A DNA stretch of 64,000 nucleotides from Planktothrix paucivesiculata PCC 9631. GTDB taxonomy: Bacteria > Cyanobacteriota > Cyanobacteriia > Cyanobacteriales > Microcoleaceae. Location: assembly GCF_900009265.2 (NCBI RefSeq), contig NZ_LR735018.1, forward strand, positions 175,218 to 239,217, given 5' to 3'. A program made the position numbers and the translations under genes. The first letter of the stretch is position 1. Every line of letters begins with the position of its first letter. The notes beneath the pieces were generated by a model that was not told where the DNA came from, did no database searches, and was given only the letters and a program-made list of their open reading frames with translations. Positions 1-9,298 of the stretch are shown here, in pieces.

Positions 1-753
1 AGGGGGAGCGGGTTGTGGAGTTGTTAAGTAGGGTTGCCAAGTTAGGCCGGGTTGCTCGGTTTCTTGAAGGGGAATTTCACTGGAGGATGTTGCTAAGATC
101 AAATCAAATAGGATTTTGTTGCCCTCACTCATGCGGGGGGCGACATAAATGAATTGACCCAAGGTTTGTAAATGTTCTCGAATGGTATTGACTCTAATGC
201 CCTGGGCAGAAAGTTCGTTAGTCGGTGTGAAAACAAAGTGCCAGAGGTGTTCCCCGTTGCTTAGGGCTTGATCAAGTTCTTTTTGTTCTTGGGGTTTAAG
301 TTTTAATTCTAGGGGAGTGACTAAGCCGGAGGGGGATTGCTGTTCGTTAGGAATTACCGCCTTTAGTTGGTTAATGCTGTCGGTAATATCCGGTGGCGGG
401 GTTTGGGAGTGTTGACAACTGATGACTTGTTCGAGTAGTTTGGTTCCCTTAATTAAGGCATCAAATCCTTCAGCAGATAGGGCAATTTGTTGATCGCGTA
501 ATACTCGTAAATAGCTTTCCATTTCATGGGCTAATTCTTCCGCCAAACCCACTCCCACCATTCCTGATAACCCTTTAATGGAATGGAAACAACGGAACAA
601 TTCATTGAGGCTAGAGCGTTCAATATGAGATTGATCAATCCAGGATTCAAGGGTTAGAAGTTCTCGTCTGACGACGGCTAAATGTTCTTCACATTCTGCA
701 AAATAATCTTCTAAAAAGTCCTCGAAAAAATTATTTTCAGTTGAATTAGACAC
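1..753 (-). CDS. CheA-type Hpt-domain protein, N-terminal part (cut by window edge)
   Basis: A reading frame stays open from a GTG start at 753 to the window edge (251 codons). A stop codon lies three codons upstream of the GTG, with only CTG and ATT codons between, so GTG is the only credible start. The N-terminus is acidic and helical. A histidine phosphotransfer motif, HSIKG followed by LSGMVGVGLAEELAHE, sits near residue 45 and is the P1 domain of CheA-like kinases. A Pro-rich linker follows, then a region resembling the later CheA modules, but the kinase core is outside the window. It lies 171 bp downstream of a CheY gene on the same strand, as in cyanobacterial pilus/phototaxis chemosensory operons. 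CheA identity is inferred from the P1 domain and context. Confidence 0.8.
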   Translation of the reverse strand, partial: MSNSTENNFFEDFLEDYFAECEEHLAVVRRELLTLESWIDQSHIERSSLNELFRCFHSIKGLSGMVGVGLAEELAHEMESYLRVLRDQQIALSAEGFDALIKGTKLLEQVISCQHSQTPPPDITDSINQLKAVIPNEQQSPSGLVTPLELKLKPQEQKELDQALSNGEHLWHFVFTPTNELSAQGIRVNTIREHLQTLGQFIYVAPRMSEGNKILFDLILATSSSEIPLQETEQPGLTWQPYLTTPQPAPP

Positions 754-761
754 AATAATCA

Positions 762-799
762 GTTATCATTTATCGGTGATTAGTTATCATTTATCAGTG
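762..799. repeat. Short direct repeat, 17-bp unit twice
   Basis: Two 17-bp units (762-778 and 783-799) of GTTATCATTTATCRGTG differ at one base and have a 21-bp period. A degenerate third copy (GGTTATCAGTG) lies near 833. They sit between the CheY and CheA-type genes and no coding function is visible. Confidence 0.7.
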
Positions 800-924
800 T
801 AAAAGTTATCGGTAATCGGGATGAGAGCCACGGGTTATCAGTGTAAGTTTGGTCAAAGATTAGCGTAAGATTTGAAATTTAATTTTTGACTGATTCTGTG
901 ATTGATGCTTACACCGATCACTGA

Positions 925-1308
925 TTACTCATGACTGACCACTGAATTGAGTAGTTCTTGAATATGACTGGCAAGGAATTTAGGTTGAAAGGGTTTGGTT
1001 AAATAGCAAGCTGCCCCGGCGGCGATCGCTTCAGTTCGACTTTTTTCATCACCTTTTGTGGTGAGAATCACAATCGGGGTATCGTGATAACTCGGATGTG
1101 CCAAAACAAATCTTAGAACTTCTAAACCGTGCATATCGGGCATATTCAGATCTAAAATCATTAAGTCGAAGGGAGCAATTTCCATTTTTTCAATCGCTTC
1201 TAAACCATTCTCAGCTTCACTAAAACTGACATCAGTTAAATCTCGTAAGGAGACGATGACCATTTTTCGCATCGTTGCCGAATCATCAACGACTAAAATA
1301 CGTTTCAT
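925..1308 (-). CDS. CheY-like single-domain response regulator
   Basis: This is a stand-alone receiver domain of 127 residues. The N-terminal acidic pair is in ILVVDDS, the phosphoacceptor Asp is in LMILDLNMPD, the switch Thr is in VILTTKG, and the conserved Lys is in YLTKPF. No output domain follows, so it should act by protein contact, as CheY or PilG does. The ATG at 1308 is chosen because AAGGAG lies 8 nt upstream. A frame reaching back to 1350 adds 14 residues unlike the family. It precedes the CheA-type Hpt gene on the same strand and probably forms a phosphorelay with it. Family confidence is high; the motility role is inferred. Confidence 0.9.
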   Translation of the reverse strand: MKRILVVDDSATMRKMVIVSLRDLTDVSFSEAENGLEAIEKMEIAPFDLMILDLNMPDMHGLEVLRFVLAHPSYHDTPIVILTTKGDEKSRTEAIAAGAACYLTKPFQPKFLASHIQELLNSVVSHE

Positions 1309-1792
1309 AACACGAACTCCTTGAGGGGATAGGGCACAAATAGTTTGCATTTTTATCGCTCCTATATTGGCATAGTAGATGCCGATTTGGGTATGTTTAC
1401 CATCCGGTCATAACTAGGAAGTTAATCAGATGGGTTTTTTAACGTCTCCCCTCACCTATTTTCAGGGATCAAGACTAGAAAAAGACTCTGATTGCTCCTG
1501 TTTTAAAAAATTCTGCTTGGGTCGATTTTGCCCGCTATTAACGGGGACAGCTTTCCCCCTAAAAATCACGATGTTTCAATTATAAATCAACTTATTCGAT
1601 AAAATATCAACCCTGTTTGAAAAGTTAACAGTTCACCAGTTTCCATCGGACTAAATTTGTTCTGGAATTCCCTTTTGGGACATTAAATCCCCCTAGTTGG
1701 CTAATCTTGTCTTCTCCGAGGATGATGAAGTCGCGTTAAACTGTAAATAGAGGTAATCAAAAACCGTACACCGTCAAAGGAAGAACAGCGTC
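1309..1792. other. Non-coding spacer between cheY-like gene and vipp1
   Basis: This 484-bp divergent spacer is AT-rich with several short A/T tracts and must carry promoters for both flanking genes. No ORF with coding character, tRNA or strong terminator hairpin is visible. Confidence 0.5.
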
Positions 1793-2554
1793 ATGGGATT
1801 ATTTGATCGCATTAGCCGTCTTGTCAGAGCCAATTTGAATGATCTGGTTAACAAAGCCGAAGACCCAGAGAAGATTCTGGAACAGGCGATCATTGATATG
1901 CAGGAAGATCTGGTGCAGTTGCGTCAGGCCGTTGCTCAAGCGATCGCCACTCAAAAACGCAGTGAACAACAGTATAACCAAGCCCAGTCCCAAGCAAATC
2001 AATGGGAGTCTCGCGCCAAGTTAGCCCTGCAAAAAGGGGAAGAAGGGTTAGCTAGAGAAGCCTTACAGCGCAAAAAAGGCTACACGGAAACGGCTAATAC
2101 CATTAAATTGACTCTGGATCAACAATTGGGTCAGGTGGATGCCCTCAAGCGCAATTTAATTCAGTTGGAGAGCAAAATTTCCGAAGCCAAAACCAAGAAA
2201 AATATGCTCAAAGCCCGGGCGCAAGCAGCTAAGGCCAATGAGCAGTTACAGGGTTTATTGGGGGGTATTAATCCCAGTGGAGCGACCGCAGCCTTTGAAC
2301 GGATGGAAGAAAAGGTGATGCAGTTGGAAGCCCGTTCCGAAGCGGCCAAAGAATTGGGGGGTTCGGATTTTGAAAGCAAATTTGCCGCCTTGGAAGCCGG
2401 AAGCGATGTGGATGATGAATTAATGGCCCTGAAAGCTGCGATTTCTGGTGGCCCCGCTCCCCACTCCCTACCCCCGGGAGAAACAGCGGCAACCCCTAAT
2501 GTTCCTGTGGATGATGAGTTGGAAAAGCTGAAAGAGGAGTTAAAGAAAATGTAA
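1793..2554 (+). CDS. vipp1: Vipp1/IM30 membrane-remodelling protein (PspA family)
   Basis: The 253-residue protein begins MGLFDRISRLVRANLNDLV, the amphipathic helix that binds membranes in PspA/Vipp1 proteins. A long, almost uninterrupted coiled coil follows (about residues 25-215). The C-terminus carries an extra short helix (VDDELEKLKEELKKM) separated by a Pro/Ala-rich linker. That extension distinguishes thylakoid-associated Vipp1 from bacterial PspA. The DDEL motif occurs twice, before and after the linker. Vipp1 forms ESCRT-III-like rings and supports thylakoid biogenesis and membrane repair. It stands alone without psp regulators. Assignment rests on family architecture and is strong. 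Confidence 0.93.
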   Translation: MGLFDRISRLVRANLNDLVNKAEDPEKILEQAIIDMQEDLVQLRQAVAQAIATQKRSEQQYNQAQSQANQWESRAKLALQKGEEGLAREALQRKKGYTETANTIKLTLDQQLGQVDALKRNLIQLESKISEAKTKKNMLKARAQAAKANEQLQGLLGGINPSGATAAFERMEEKVMQLEARSEAAKELGGSDFESKFAALEAGSDVDDELMALKAAISGGPAPHSLPPGETAATPNVPVDDELEKLKEELKKM

Positions 2555-2872
2555 GCGTGAATTCCTTGGTTTTATCGGGTTTGGGCTTTTTGTCAGGGGT
2601 CAAGGGTAACGGAGTGTTACAGTCGCCATTGACTCCCAAAGTTTGATGGAAAGCCCTTGTCTGGAAATAGGGTAATGGGTAATGGGTAATGGGTAATGGG
2701 TAATGGGTAATGGGTAATGGGTAGTGGGGAATACTGCTATTTGGAAAAAACTCCGGTTCCTTAAGTCATCTTTGAAAATTTGGTTGTATAGTGATAATCA
2801 GTTTGATCCGGTACTTATACTTAATAACCGAATCGGCTCCTGCATTTAATTTTTATCCCCCAGTTTAACTCA
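2555..2872. other. Spacer after vipp1 containing a heptamer array
   Basis: This 318-bp gap holds the GGGTAAT tandem array at 2670-2725 and otherwise shows no ORF or RNA gene. Confidence 0.6.
2670..2725. repeat. Tandem heptamer repeat (GGGTAAT)n
   Basis: Seven perfect GGGTAAT units are followed by one GGGTAGT unit. The same heptamer recurs at 29606-29652 and, on the opposite strand, near 61490-61514. Such short tandemly repeated repeats are common in filamentous cyanobacteria. Confidence 0.95.
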
Positions 2873-3124
2873 ATGATGGCTAAGGTACGTTTACTGATTC
2901 TTAGTTCCTTTGCGGCGGGCTTTGGGCTTTGCTCGATTGTTTTTTCGGTTTTTACGATGATTTCGGAATTCAATTTTTCCACGGTATTTAGGTCTATTTT
3001 AACCTTGGGATTTTTTGTAATTAATATTTTATTTACTTTACATTATTACGGATTAATTTTTAAAGAATTTAAGTTAATTAATAAGATTAAAGCACAGCTT
3101 AAACGATTTAATTATAATTTTTAA
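2873..3124 (+). CDS. Small two-helix membrane protein, function unknown
   Basis: This is an 83-residue protein. A hydrophobic N-terminal helix (LLILSSFAAGFGLCSIVFSV) and a second hydrophobic segment (about residues 41-62) suggest two membrane passes. A short basic, Lys/Phe-rich tail (KIKAQLKRFNYNF) follows and probably faces the cytoplasm. Two ATG codons in a row start the frame and either could be used. It stands alone between vipp1 and the glutaredoxin gene. I do not recognise the family. The frame has AT-rich codon use like its neighbours, but the evidence for expression is only the ORF and its membrane-like composition. Confidence 0.55.
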   Translation: MMAKVRLLILSSFAAGFGLCSIVFSVFTMISEFNFSTVFRSILTLGFFVINILFTLHYYGLIFKEFKLINKIKAQLKRFNYNF

Positions 3125-3207
3125 TTAAAGTTTAGGCGATCGCCACCATAAAATTAGAAATCGGTTAAAGTTAAAATTAAAGTCTGTTTATCCCCAGGAA
3201 TTTACTT

Positions 3208-3522
3208 ATGTTAGATGCTCTTAATGCTTTATTCGGTCGCCATCCTGAACGAAATCAAGCGACTGTTGAAATTTATACCTGGCAAACTTGTCCCTATTGT
3301 ATTCGGGCTAAATTATTATTATGGTGGAAAGGAGTTAATTTCACCGAATATAAAATAGATGGAGATGATGCCGCCCGAAATCAAATGGCTGAACGGGCGA
3401 AGGGAGGGCGCACAGTTCCCCAAATCTTTATTAACGATCATCATATTGGAGGTTGTAATGATCTTTATCAATTGGATGGAGAAAAAAAATTAGACCCCCT
3501 ATTAGCTGAACCTGCTTTATAA
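3208..3522 (+). CDS. grxC: Glutaredoxin (GrxC type)
   Basis: A dithiol glutaredoxin of 104 residues. The active site is TCPYC at about residues 27-31, inside the opening beta-alpha unit (VEIYTWQTCPYCIRAKLLL). The cis-Pro motif is in GGRTVPQIFIN and the glutathione-binding GGCNDLYQL motif follows, so all features of GSH-dependent reduction of protein disulfides are present. It is about 15-20 residues longer than minimal glutaredoxins because of an N-terminal extension (MLDALNALFGRHPERNQ). It should act in the cytosol and can also serve as a hydrogen donor for ribonucleotide reductase. It stands alone. Assignment is secure at family level. Confidence 0.92.
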   Translation: MLDALNALFGRHPERNQATVEIYTWQTCPYCIRAKLLLWWKGVNFTEYKIDGDDAARNQMAERAKGGRTVPQIFINDHHIGGCNDLYQLDGEKKLDPLLAEPAL

Positions 3523-3533
3523 GTTGTGGAGCC

Positions 3534-3580
3534 GTTGTTGGGCTTGAGCCAACTCTTGATTAGGGTTAAAGCCCAACAAC
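3534..3580. repeat. Inverted repeat TTGTTGGGCTT/AAGCCCAACAA, copy 1
   Basis: A 12-bp perfect inverted repeat (GTTGTTGGGCTT at 3534-3545 and AAGCCCAACAAC at 3569-3580) flanks a 23-nt loop just after the glutaredoxin stop codon. The same arms recur at 17006-17074, so this is a dispersed palindromic element and not simply a gene-specific terminator. It may still stop transcription here. Confidence 0.8.
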
Positions 3581-3701
3581 TTAGGGCTAAATATTTTTTT
3601 TGATTAACAAGACGTTAAATTGTGGCAAAAACAATATAAATTAATAGAGTAAGCAAATTGAGAAACTACAATTCATAATTTATATTCGTGGAGCAAAAGA
3701 T

Positions 3702-5771
3702 ATGTCAGAAACTGTCAGAAACTTCCGTAATGTTGCCATTGTTGGCCCCTATTTAAGTGGTAAAACCACACTCCTAGAGAGTATTTTATCGGTGAGTGGA
3801 GCTATCTCTCGCAAAGGAACAGCTAAGGAGACGAATAGGGTTGGGGATAGTTCTCCAGAAGCGAAAGAACGAAATATGAGTGTAGAAGTGAATGCCGCTA
3901 GTACCGAATATGGCGGCATTCGCTTTACCTTTTTAGACTGTCCGGGTTCTGTAGAATTTGTCCAAGAAACCTATAATGCTTTAATTGGTACGGGATTAGC
4001 TATTGTGGTTTGTGAAGCTGATCCCGGTCGGATTTTAACCCTATCTCCCCTGTTCAAATTCTTAGATGATTGGGAAATTCCCCATCTAGTTTTTGTTAAT
4101 AAAATGGATCGGGTTTGTACCAATGAGGAACGCTGCGTTAATAGTTTTACCGAAATCCTAAATGCTTTAAAATCCGTTTCCACTCGCCCCATTATTCCCC
4201 AACAATATCCCATTGGTCATAGTGAACAATTAGTCGGTTTTATTGATTTAATTACGGAACAAGCCTATCATTATCATTCCGGCGCTGCTTCCGATCCCGT
4301 GCCCCTTCCCGAGTCTTTAAAAGAGGCTGAACACGCTGCCCGTCAAGCCATGTTAGAGGAGTTGGCGAACTTTGACGATCATTTATTAGAAGAACTATTA
4401 GAAGAAATTGAACCGCCTCAAGATGAAATTGTTAAAGATTTAAAAATGGAATTGGGGGCGGATTTAATTGTCCCGGTCTTAATTGGGGTGGCCGAACAGG
4501 ATCAGGGGGTGCGGGCGCTGCTGGATGCGTTAGTTCGGGAAGCTCCAGAACCAACAATTACCGCAGAACGTCGGGGGCTAAAATCCTCGGAAGGCTTGCC
4601 CATTGCCCAAGTTTTGAAAACCTATTATACCCCCCAAGGCGGTAAACTTTCCCTGGTGCGGGTTTGGCAGGGGGAACTCACCGAAGGCATGACCTTAAAT
4701 GGGGTACGGCCCGGGGGAATGTATCGGATGACCGGACAACAAACCCAAAACGTACAAACGGCACAAACTGGGGAAATTGTGGCTTTGGGACGGATGGAAG
4801 GAATTCAAACCGGAGATACCTTAACTTCCGAACCCAATGGGTTAAAAAATCCCTTGCCCAAAGCAAGTTTATTACCTGCGGTTTATGGATGGGCAATTAC
4901 CCCGGAAAATCGCAAGGATGAGGTTAAAATTAGTGCGGCTTTATCTAAAATGTTAGATGAAGATCGGGCATTAAATTGGGAACAAAATAGTGATACCCAC
5001 GAAATTATTTTATGGGGTCAAGGTCAAATTCATTTGCAAGTAACTTTAGATCGGTTACGGCGTAAATATAATTTACCTATGGTTTCCCATGTACCCAGTG
5101 TTCCCTATAAAGAAACTATTCGCAAAACCACTAATTCCCATGGTCGCTATAAACATCAAAGTGGGGGTCATGGACAGTTTGGAGATGTGTATTTAGATAT
5201 TAAACCTCAAACCCGGGGCGAGGGATTTAATTTTGGTGAAAGCATTGTGGGGGGTGTGGTTCCCCGTCAATATATTCCGGGGGTGGAAACGGGAGTTCGA
5301 GATTATTTAAACCAAGGGCCGTTAGGGTTTCCCGTAGTAGATATCGCGGTGACATTAACGAATGGTTCCTATCATGCGGTTGATAGTTCGGAACAGGCTT
5401 TTAAACAAGCTGCTCGGTTAGCGATGCAGTCGGGAATGGAGAAATGCGAGCCAATTTTATTGGAACCCATAACATCGGTTGAAATTTGCGCGCCCAGTGA
5501 TTTTACTTCCCAAATGTTTCAGTTAATTACCGGACGTCGGGGGCAAATTTTAGGTTATGAACCGATGTCGGACTGGAAGGGATGGGATAAGATTTCTGCT
5601 TATATTCCTCAAGCAGAAATGCAGGATTTAATTGTAGAATTGCGTTCTTTAACTTTAGGAGTGGGTTATTTTAATTGGCAATTTGATCGTTTACAGGAAG
5701 TTCCTGAAAAGTTAACGGAACGGATTTTAGCAACGGTGAAGGGAAATGGCAATGGTAATGGGAAATCATAA
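3702..5771 (+). CDS. Elongation factor G-like GTPase (EF-G paralogue)
   Basis: A 689-residue translation-factor GTPase with the EF-G domain order. The P-loop is GPYLSGKTT at residues 15-23, the switch II motif is LDCPGS (Cys replacing the usual Thr) and NKMD gives guanine specificity. A beta-barrel domain II and C-terminal domains IV and V follow (SGGHGQFGDVYLDIKP). The switch I segment reads ERNMSVEV instead of the ERGITI of true EF-G, which marks it as the divergent paralogue found across cyanobacteria. The C-terminus ends in a GNGNGNGKS tail. It lies alone, not in the str operon with rps12/rps7/tuf, again arguing against the housekeeping EF-G. Its function could be a specialised translocase or ribosome-recycling factor; this is unresolved. 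Confidence 0.85.
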   Translation: MSETVRNFRNVAIVGPYLSGKTTLLESILSVSGAISRKGTAKETNRVGDSSPEAKERNMSVEVNAASTEYGGIRFTFLDCPGSVEFVQETYNALIGTGLAIVVCEADPGRILTLSPLFKFLDDWEIPHLVFVNKMDRVCTNEERCVNSFTEILNALKSVSTRPIIPQQYPIGHSEQLVGFIDLITEQAYHYHSGAASDPVPLPESLKEAEHAARQAMLEELANFDDHLLEELLEEIEPPQDEIVKDLKMELGADLIVPVLIGVAEQDQGVRALLDALVREAPEPTITAERRGLKSSEGLPIAQVLKTYYTPQGGKLSLVRVWQGELTEGMTLNGVRPGGMYRMTGQQTQNVQTAQTGEIVALGRMEGIQTGDTLTSEPNGLKNPLPKASLLPAVYGWAITPENRKDEVKISAALSKMLDEDRALNWEQNSDTHEIILWGQGQIHLQVTLDRLRRKYNLPMVSHVPSVPYKETIRKTTNSHGRYKHQSGGHGQFGDVYLDIKPQTRGEGFNFGESIVGGVVPRQYIPGVETGVRDYLNQGPLGFPVVDIAVTLTNGSYHAVDSSEQAFKQAARLAMQSGMEKCEPILLEPITSVEICAPSDFTSQMFQLITGRRGQILGYEPMSDWKGWDKISAYIPQAEMQDLIVELRSLTLGVGYFNWQFDRLQEVPEKLTERILATVKGNGNGNGKS

Positions 5772-5872
5772 CTTTTAAATCCCAACAGGGGAATAACAAT
5801 AAAGTGTGATGTTTCCCTGTTTTCCTAATATTTACAGGACTTCGCCCCTTGGGGTATGTCACCCTAGATGTG

Positions 5873-5894
5873 GGGGTAATTCATGAATTACCCC
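5873..5894. repeat. Perfect 22-bp palindrome upstream of lysS
   Basis: GGGGTAATTCA is followed directly by its exact reverse complement, centred on TCATGA. It lies between the EF-G-like gene and lysS and could form a hairpin terminator or be a remnant of a dispersed element. The surrounding bases look like other repeat debris in this window. Confidence 0.75.
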
Positions 5895-6042
5895 TACTTT
5901 TTATGGCGGTGATGTGTGTCAGTCCTAATATTTAAAAAATAGGCTTTACCCAATAGTCGAGGAAAACGGCATGATTTGAAACCATAACCCATCGATGTTA
6001 TCATAAAAGGTTAGGCTTAAATTGATATAGGAAATCATAAAC

Positions 6043-7602
6043 ATGGCGACCAATGAAACCCGCAATGAAGTAGAAGTTCGTTTTCAGAAAGTCAATGAAT
6101 TGAGAGAATTAGGAATAGAACCCTATCCGAGTCACTCGGTTGAACGGTCACATACGACCCAAGAGATTAAAGATTTATTTGCACAACCTGGGAAAACCTT
6201 AAACGATGGAGAAAGTGACCCCGATGCTATTCCTTTAAAAGTTTGTGGACGAATTACTTTTAAACGGGATAGTGGCAGTATTGGGTTTATTGGGTTAACC
6301 GATATTGCGGGAACTATTCAACTCAAACTAGAGAAAAAAATAGTCACGGGTGAAACGGGATTATCTTTTAATCAGGTGAAAAAATATCTCGATTTAGGGG
6401 ATTTTATTGCCGCCGATGGTATTGGTTGTCGCACCAACCGAGGGGAATTATCCGTACAAGTGGAACGGATTTTTATTGTTTCTAAAGCAACGATGCCCTT
6501 TCCTGATTCCTATTATGGAATTAATGATCCTGAACTGTGTCGTCGAAATCGAGAAATTGATTTAGTTAGTAACCCTAAATCCTTAGAAACCTTTAAAGCT
6601 AGGAATCAAATAATTAAAAAAATTCGGACTTATTTATGGGATAATAGTTTTGAGGAATTGGAAACCCCAGTATTACAAGCGATTTATGGCGGGGCGGCGG
6701 CCCGTCCTTTTGTTACCCATCATAATGCTTTAGATATTAATTTATATTTGCGAATTGCCACGGAACTCCATTTAAAACGGGCTATTTGTGGCGGGTTTGA
6801 AAGGGTCTTTGAAATTGGGCGAGTGTTTAGGAATGAAGGGATTGATAGCACCCATAACCCGGAATTTACCTCCATTGAATTATATCAAGCCTACGCGGAT
6901 TATTTTGATTTAATGACTTTGATAGAGGATTTAATTTGTGCGGTGGCGGCGGAGCTTTTTGGGGATAATATGGAATTTAACTATCAAGGAGATGGGATTA
7001 GTTTAGAACGGAAATATAATTATTCTGAACAATATCCTACCTTTACGGGAACCCATTGGAAAGTTCAAACCATGGTAGAAGCGGTACGGGAAAAAACTGG
7101 GTTAGATTTTGATACTTTAGACCTAAATGAAGCCTTGAAAGCGGCGGAAACTCTAGGGTTAAATTTATCCAAACTGGAAATCCAAAGTTTAGGATATGTG
7201 CTTTATGCGGTGTTCGATAAATTAGTTTCACCTGAATTACTTCAGCCAACTTTTATTACTGAATTTCCGGTGGAAGTCAGTCCCCTAGCCAAACGTCATC
7301 GTTCTAAACCGGGATTTGTAGAAAGGTTTGAGTTATTTATTCACGGGACGGAATACTCTAATGGGTTTTCGGAATTGAATGATCCCAAAGACCAACGCCA
7401 ACGATTTGAAGAACAATTAGCTCAGAAAAATGCTGGGGATGAAGAAGCTCATCCGATGGATGAAGACTTTATTCAAGCGCTATCTTTAGGAATGCCAAAT
7501 TGTGGCGGAATGGGGATTGGAATTGATCGATTAGTGATGTTATTTACTAATACTGCGAGTATTCGAGATGTGATTATGTTCCCCACCATGCGAACTTTAT
7601 AA
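6043..7602 (+). CDS. lysS: Lysyl-tRNA synthetase, class II
   Basis: A full-length 519-residue enzyme that charges tRNA-Lys. The N-terminal OB-fold anticodon-binding domain spans about residues 60-170 (VCGRITFKRDSGSIGFI). The class II catalytic core follows: motif 2 is FERVFEIGRVFRNEGID and motif 3 is GMGIGIDRLVMLFT near the C-terminus. Lysine-specific signatures such as HNPEFTSIELYQAYAD are present. Length matches the bacterial family (about 500 residues) and no domain is missing. The ATG at 6043 gives a normal N-terminus. It appears monocistronic, with small conserved genes after it. Assignment is very strong. Confidence 0.97.
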   Translation: MATNETRNEVEVRFQKVNELRELGIEPYPSHSVERSHTTQEIKDLFAQPGKTLNDGESDPDAIPLKVCGRITFKRDSGSIGFIGLTDIAGTIQLKLEKKIVTGETGLSFNQVKKYLDLGDFIAADGIGCRTNRGELSVQVERIFIVSKATMPFPDSYYGINDPELCRRNREIDLVSNPKSLETFKARNQIIKKIRTYLWDNSFEELETPVLQAIYGGAAARPFVTHHNALDINLYLRIATELHLKRAICGGFERVFEIGRVFRNEGIDSTHNPEFTSIELYQAYADYFDLMTLIEDLICAVAAELFGDNMEFNYQGDGISLERKYNYSEQYPTFTGTHWKVQTMVEAVREKTGLDFDTLDLNEALKAAETLGLNLSKLEIQSLGYVLYAVFDKLVSPELLQPTFITEFPVEVSPLAKRHRSKPGFVERFELFIHGTEYSNGFSELNDPKDQRQRFEEQLAQKNAGDEEAHPMDEDFIQALSLGMPNCGGMGIGIDRLVMLFTNTASIRDVIMFPTMRTL

Positions 7603-7699
7603 ACCCCAACTCACGCCCCGCTCTGCTTGCTAAGGGGGGGCTTTGGTTGGGTGCGTAAGTCCTGATGAAATTATGTTTTAACTAGGAAAAACTCAATTT

Positions 7700-7882
7700 A
7701 TGGAACGTTCAAAAATTATTGCTTATATTACGGGTGCGATTTCAATTCTTTTGGCGTTAGCTTATTTATTAATCGTGTCTGTATTAGATTTCCGAGGTGA
7801 AATGCTACCCGCACCCGTGAGTCAAATTCCATCGGCTGTATTTATTGAAAATATAGTTAATCAATTGGGCGTCAACTTTTAA
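7700..7882 (+). CDS. Small single-pass membrane protein, unknown
   Basis: This 60-residue protein has one clear transmembrane helix near the N-terminus (AYITGAISILLALAYLLIV). A short soluble tail with a Pro-rich stretch (MLPAPVSQIPSAVF) follows. It begins 97 bp after lysS on the same strand and could be co-transcribed with it. The composition looks like a real small membrane protein. I do not recognise a named family, and no function can be proposed from sequence alone. Confidence 0.65.
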   Translation: MERSKIIAYITGAISILLALAYLLIVSVLDFRGEMLPAPVSQIPSAVFIENIVNQLGVNF

Positions 7883-7973
7883 TTGTTCACGCCAATTGAA
7901 AATTAGAGGAATGGAGGCTATTAATCCTAAAATTTTTGTTACCTTATCCTGGGTATTTTAAGCGATAGATGGG

Positions 7974-8192
7974 CTATTCAACAGTGGAAATTTCGTCTAC
8001 AACTTCGATTTGTTTCCGAGTAATAGCCCGATAAATTCGAGAGAGCGATCGCAATTCTTCTTCTGTTAAATTATCATCAAAAATTGCGGCTAATAGTCCA
8101 TAACGGTCAGCTAAGGTAACCTGACCTGTTTCGTGAATTTTGGCGAATAATTCACTGAGTCCTGACTCAATCAAGCAAATGGGTGCTTCCAT
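7974..8192 (-). CDS. Small conserved-looking protein, unknown
   Basis: The ATG at 8192 gives 72 residues starting MEAPICLIESGLSELF. A GTG 66 bp upstream would add 22 residues of low-complexity His/Pro/Thr sequence and is less likely. The body is helical and acidic, with a LTEEELRSLSRIYRAI segment and no membrane helix. The pattern (helix, DRYGLLAAIFDD, then charged helix) suggests a small regulatory or assembly protein. I cannot name the family. It is convergent with the 60-residue membrane protein gene, 91 bp away. Confidence 0.6.
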   Translation of the reverse strand: MEAPICLIESGLSELFAKIHETGQVTLADRYGLLAAIFDDNLTEEELRSLSRIYRAITRKQIEVVDEISTVE

Positions 8193-8466
8193 GATCTGGT
8201 GGGTTGGGGTAGCGGAATTGATGTGATGACGGGGAATTGAACATCTTTCAAAGTCCACAGTTTCAGCAGAAATTCAGTTCAATTTTAGCTGTGAGTCCCA
8301 GGAAAATTGTTGAATTAGGAGGCGGGTGGCGTTGAACTTTATTCTCATTATTTCAAAGTTTGGGATTTAGGGGCGTGATTAAACTTCAGGAGGAATTGTG
8401 ATTCTTTGGAGATAATTTTGTGATCTAAATCACCGATAGTCAGCGATTTGTCTGATGGATGATAAC

Positions 8467-8673
8467 TTAGTTTAATTTTAAAGCACTGACAGGAACATCA
8501 TCCCAGGATTCAACGATTCTTAATACCGCCACCCAACCCTCTTGTTTTTGGGTTTCCGTGAGGTCTTTTTGAAAGGATTCGTGACAGTCTTGAGCTTGCT
8601 TTTCATCAGAACAAGCAATACAAGAGTAGACTATTCCAGTTGGGTCAAGTTGTTCATTTACCCAAATAATCAT
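8467..8673 (-). CDS. Small soluble protein, unknown
   Basis: Starting at the ATG at 8673 (GAGGAG 10 nt upstream) the product is 68 residues, beginning MIIWVNEQLDPTGIVYSC. An alternative start at 8691 adds six residues and places the Shine-Dalgarno inside the gene, so it is rejected. The sequence has alternating strand and helix and two Cys residues in YSCIACSDEKQAQDCHE, three in all within 18 residues. No known motif is recognised. It is in the same orientation as the GNAT gene upstream, which ends 68 bp away, and could be co-transcribed. Confidence 0.62.
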   Translation of the reverse strand: MIIWVNEQLDPTGIVYSCIACSDEKQAQDCHESFQKDLTETQKQEGWVAVLRIVESWDDVPVSALKLN

Positions 8674-8741
8674 TGTAGGTTTTCTCCTCATCTCATATTA
8701 GTAAATTGCCTTCATTTTATATTAAATCGCGAATAATTTGC

Positions 8742-9263
<522 letters not shown>

Positions 9264-9298
9264 TCATTATACACCAATTTTAATCCCTCATCAATTGA

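Noticed and set aside
7641-7663. A repeat-like string (GGTTGGGTGCGTAAGTCCT) after lysS
   Set aside because: It resembles common cyanobacterial dispersed debris but has no clear second copy in the window, so it was not listed as a feature.
8193-8258. GTG start adding 22 residues to the 8192 gene
   Set aside because: The added residues are low-complexity His/Pro/Thr and no ribosome binding site supports the GTG.
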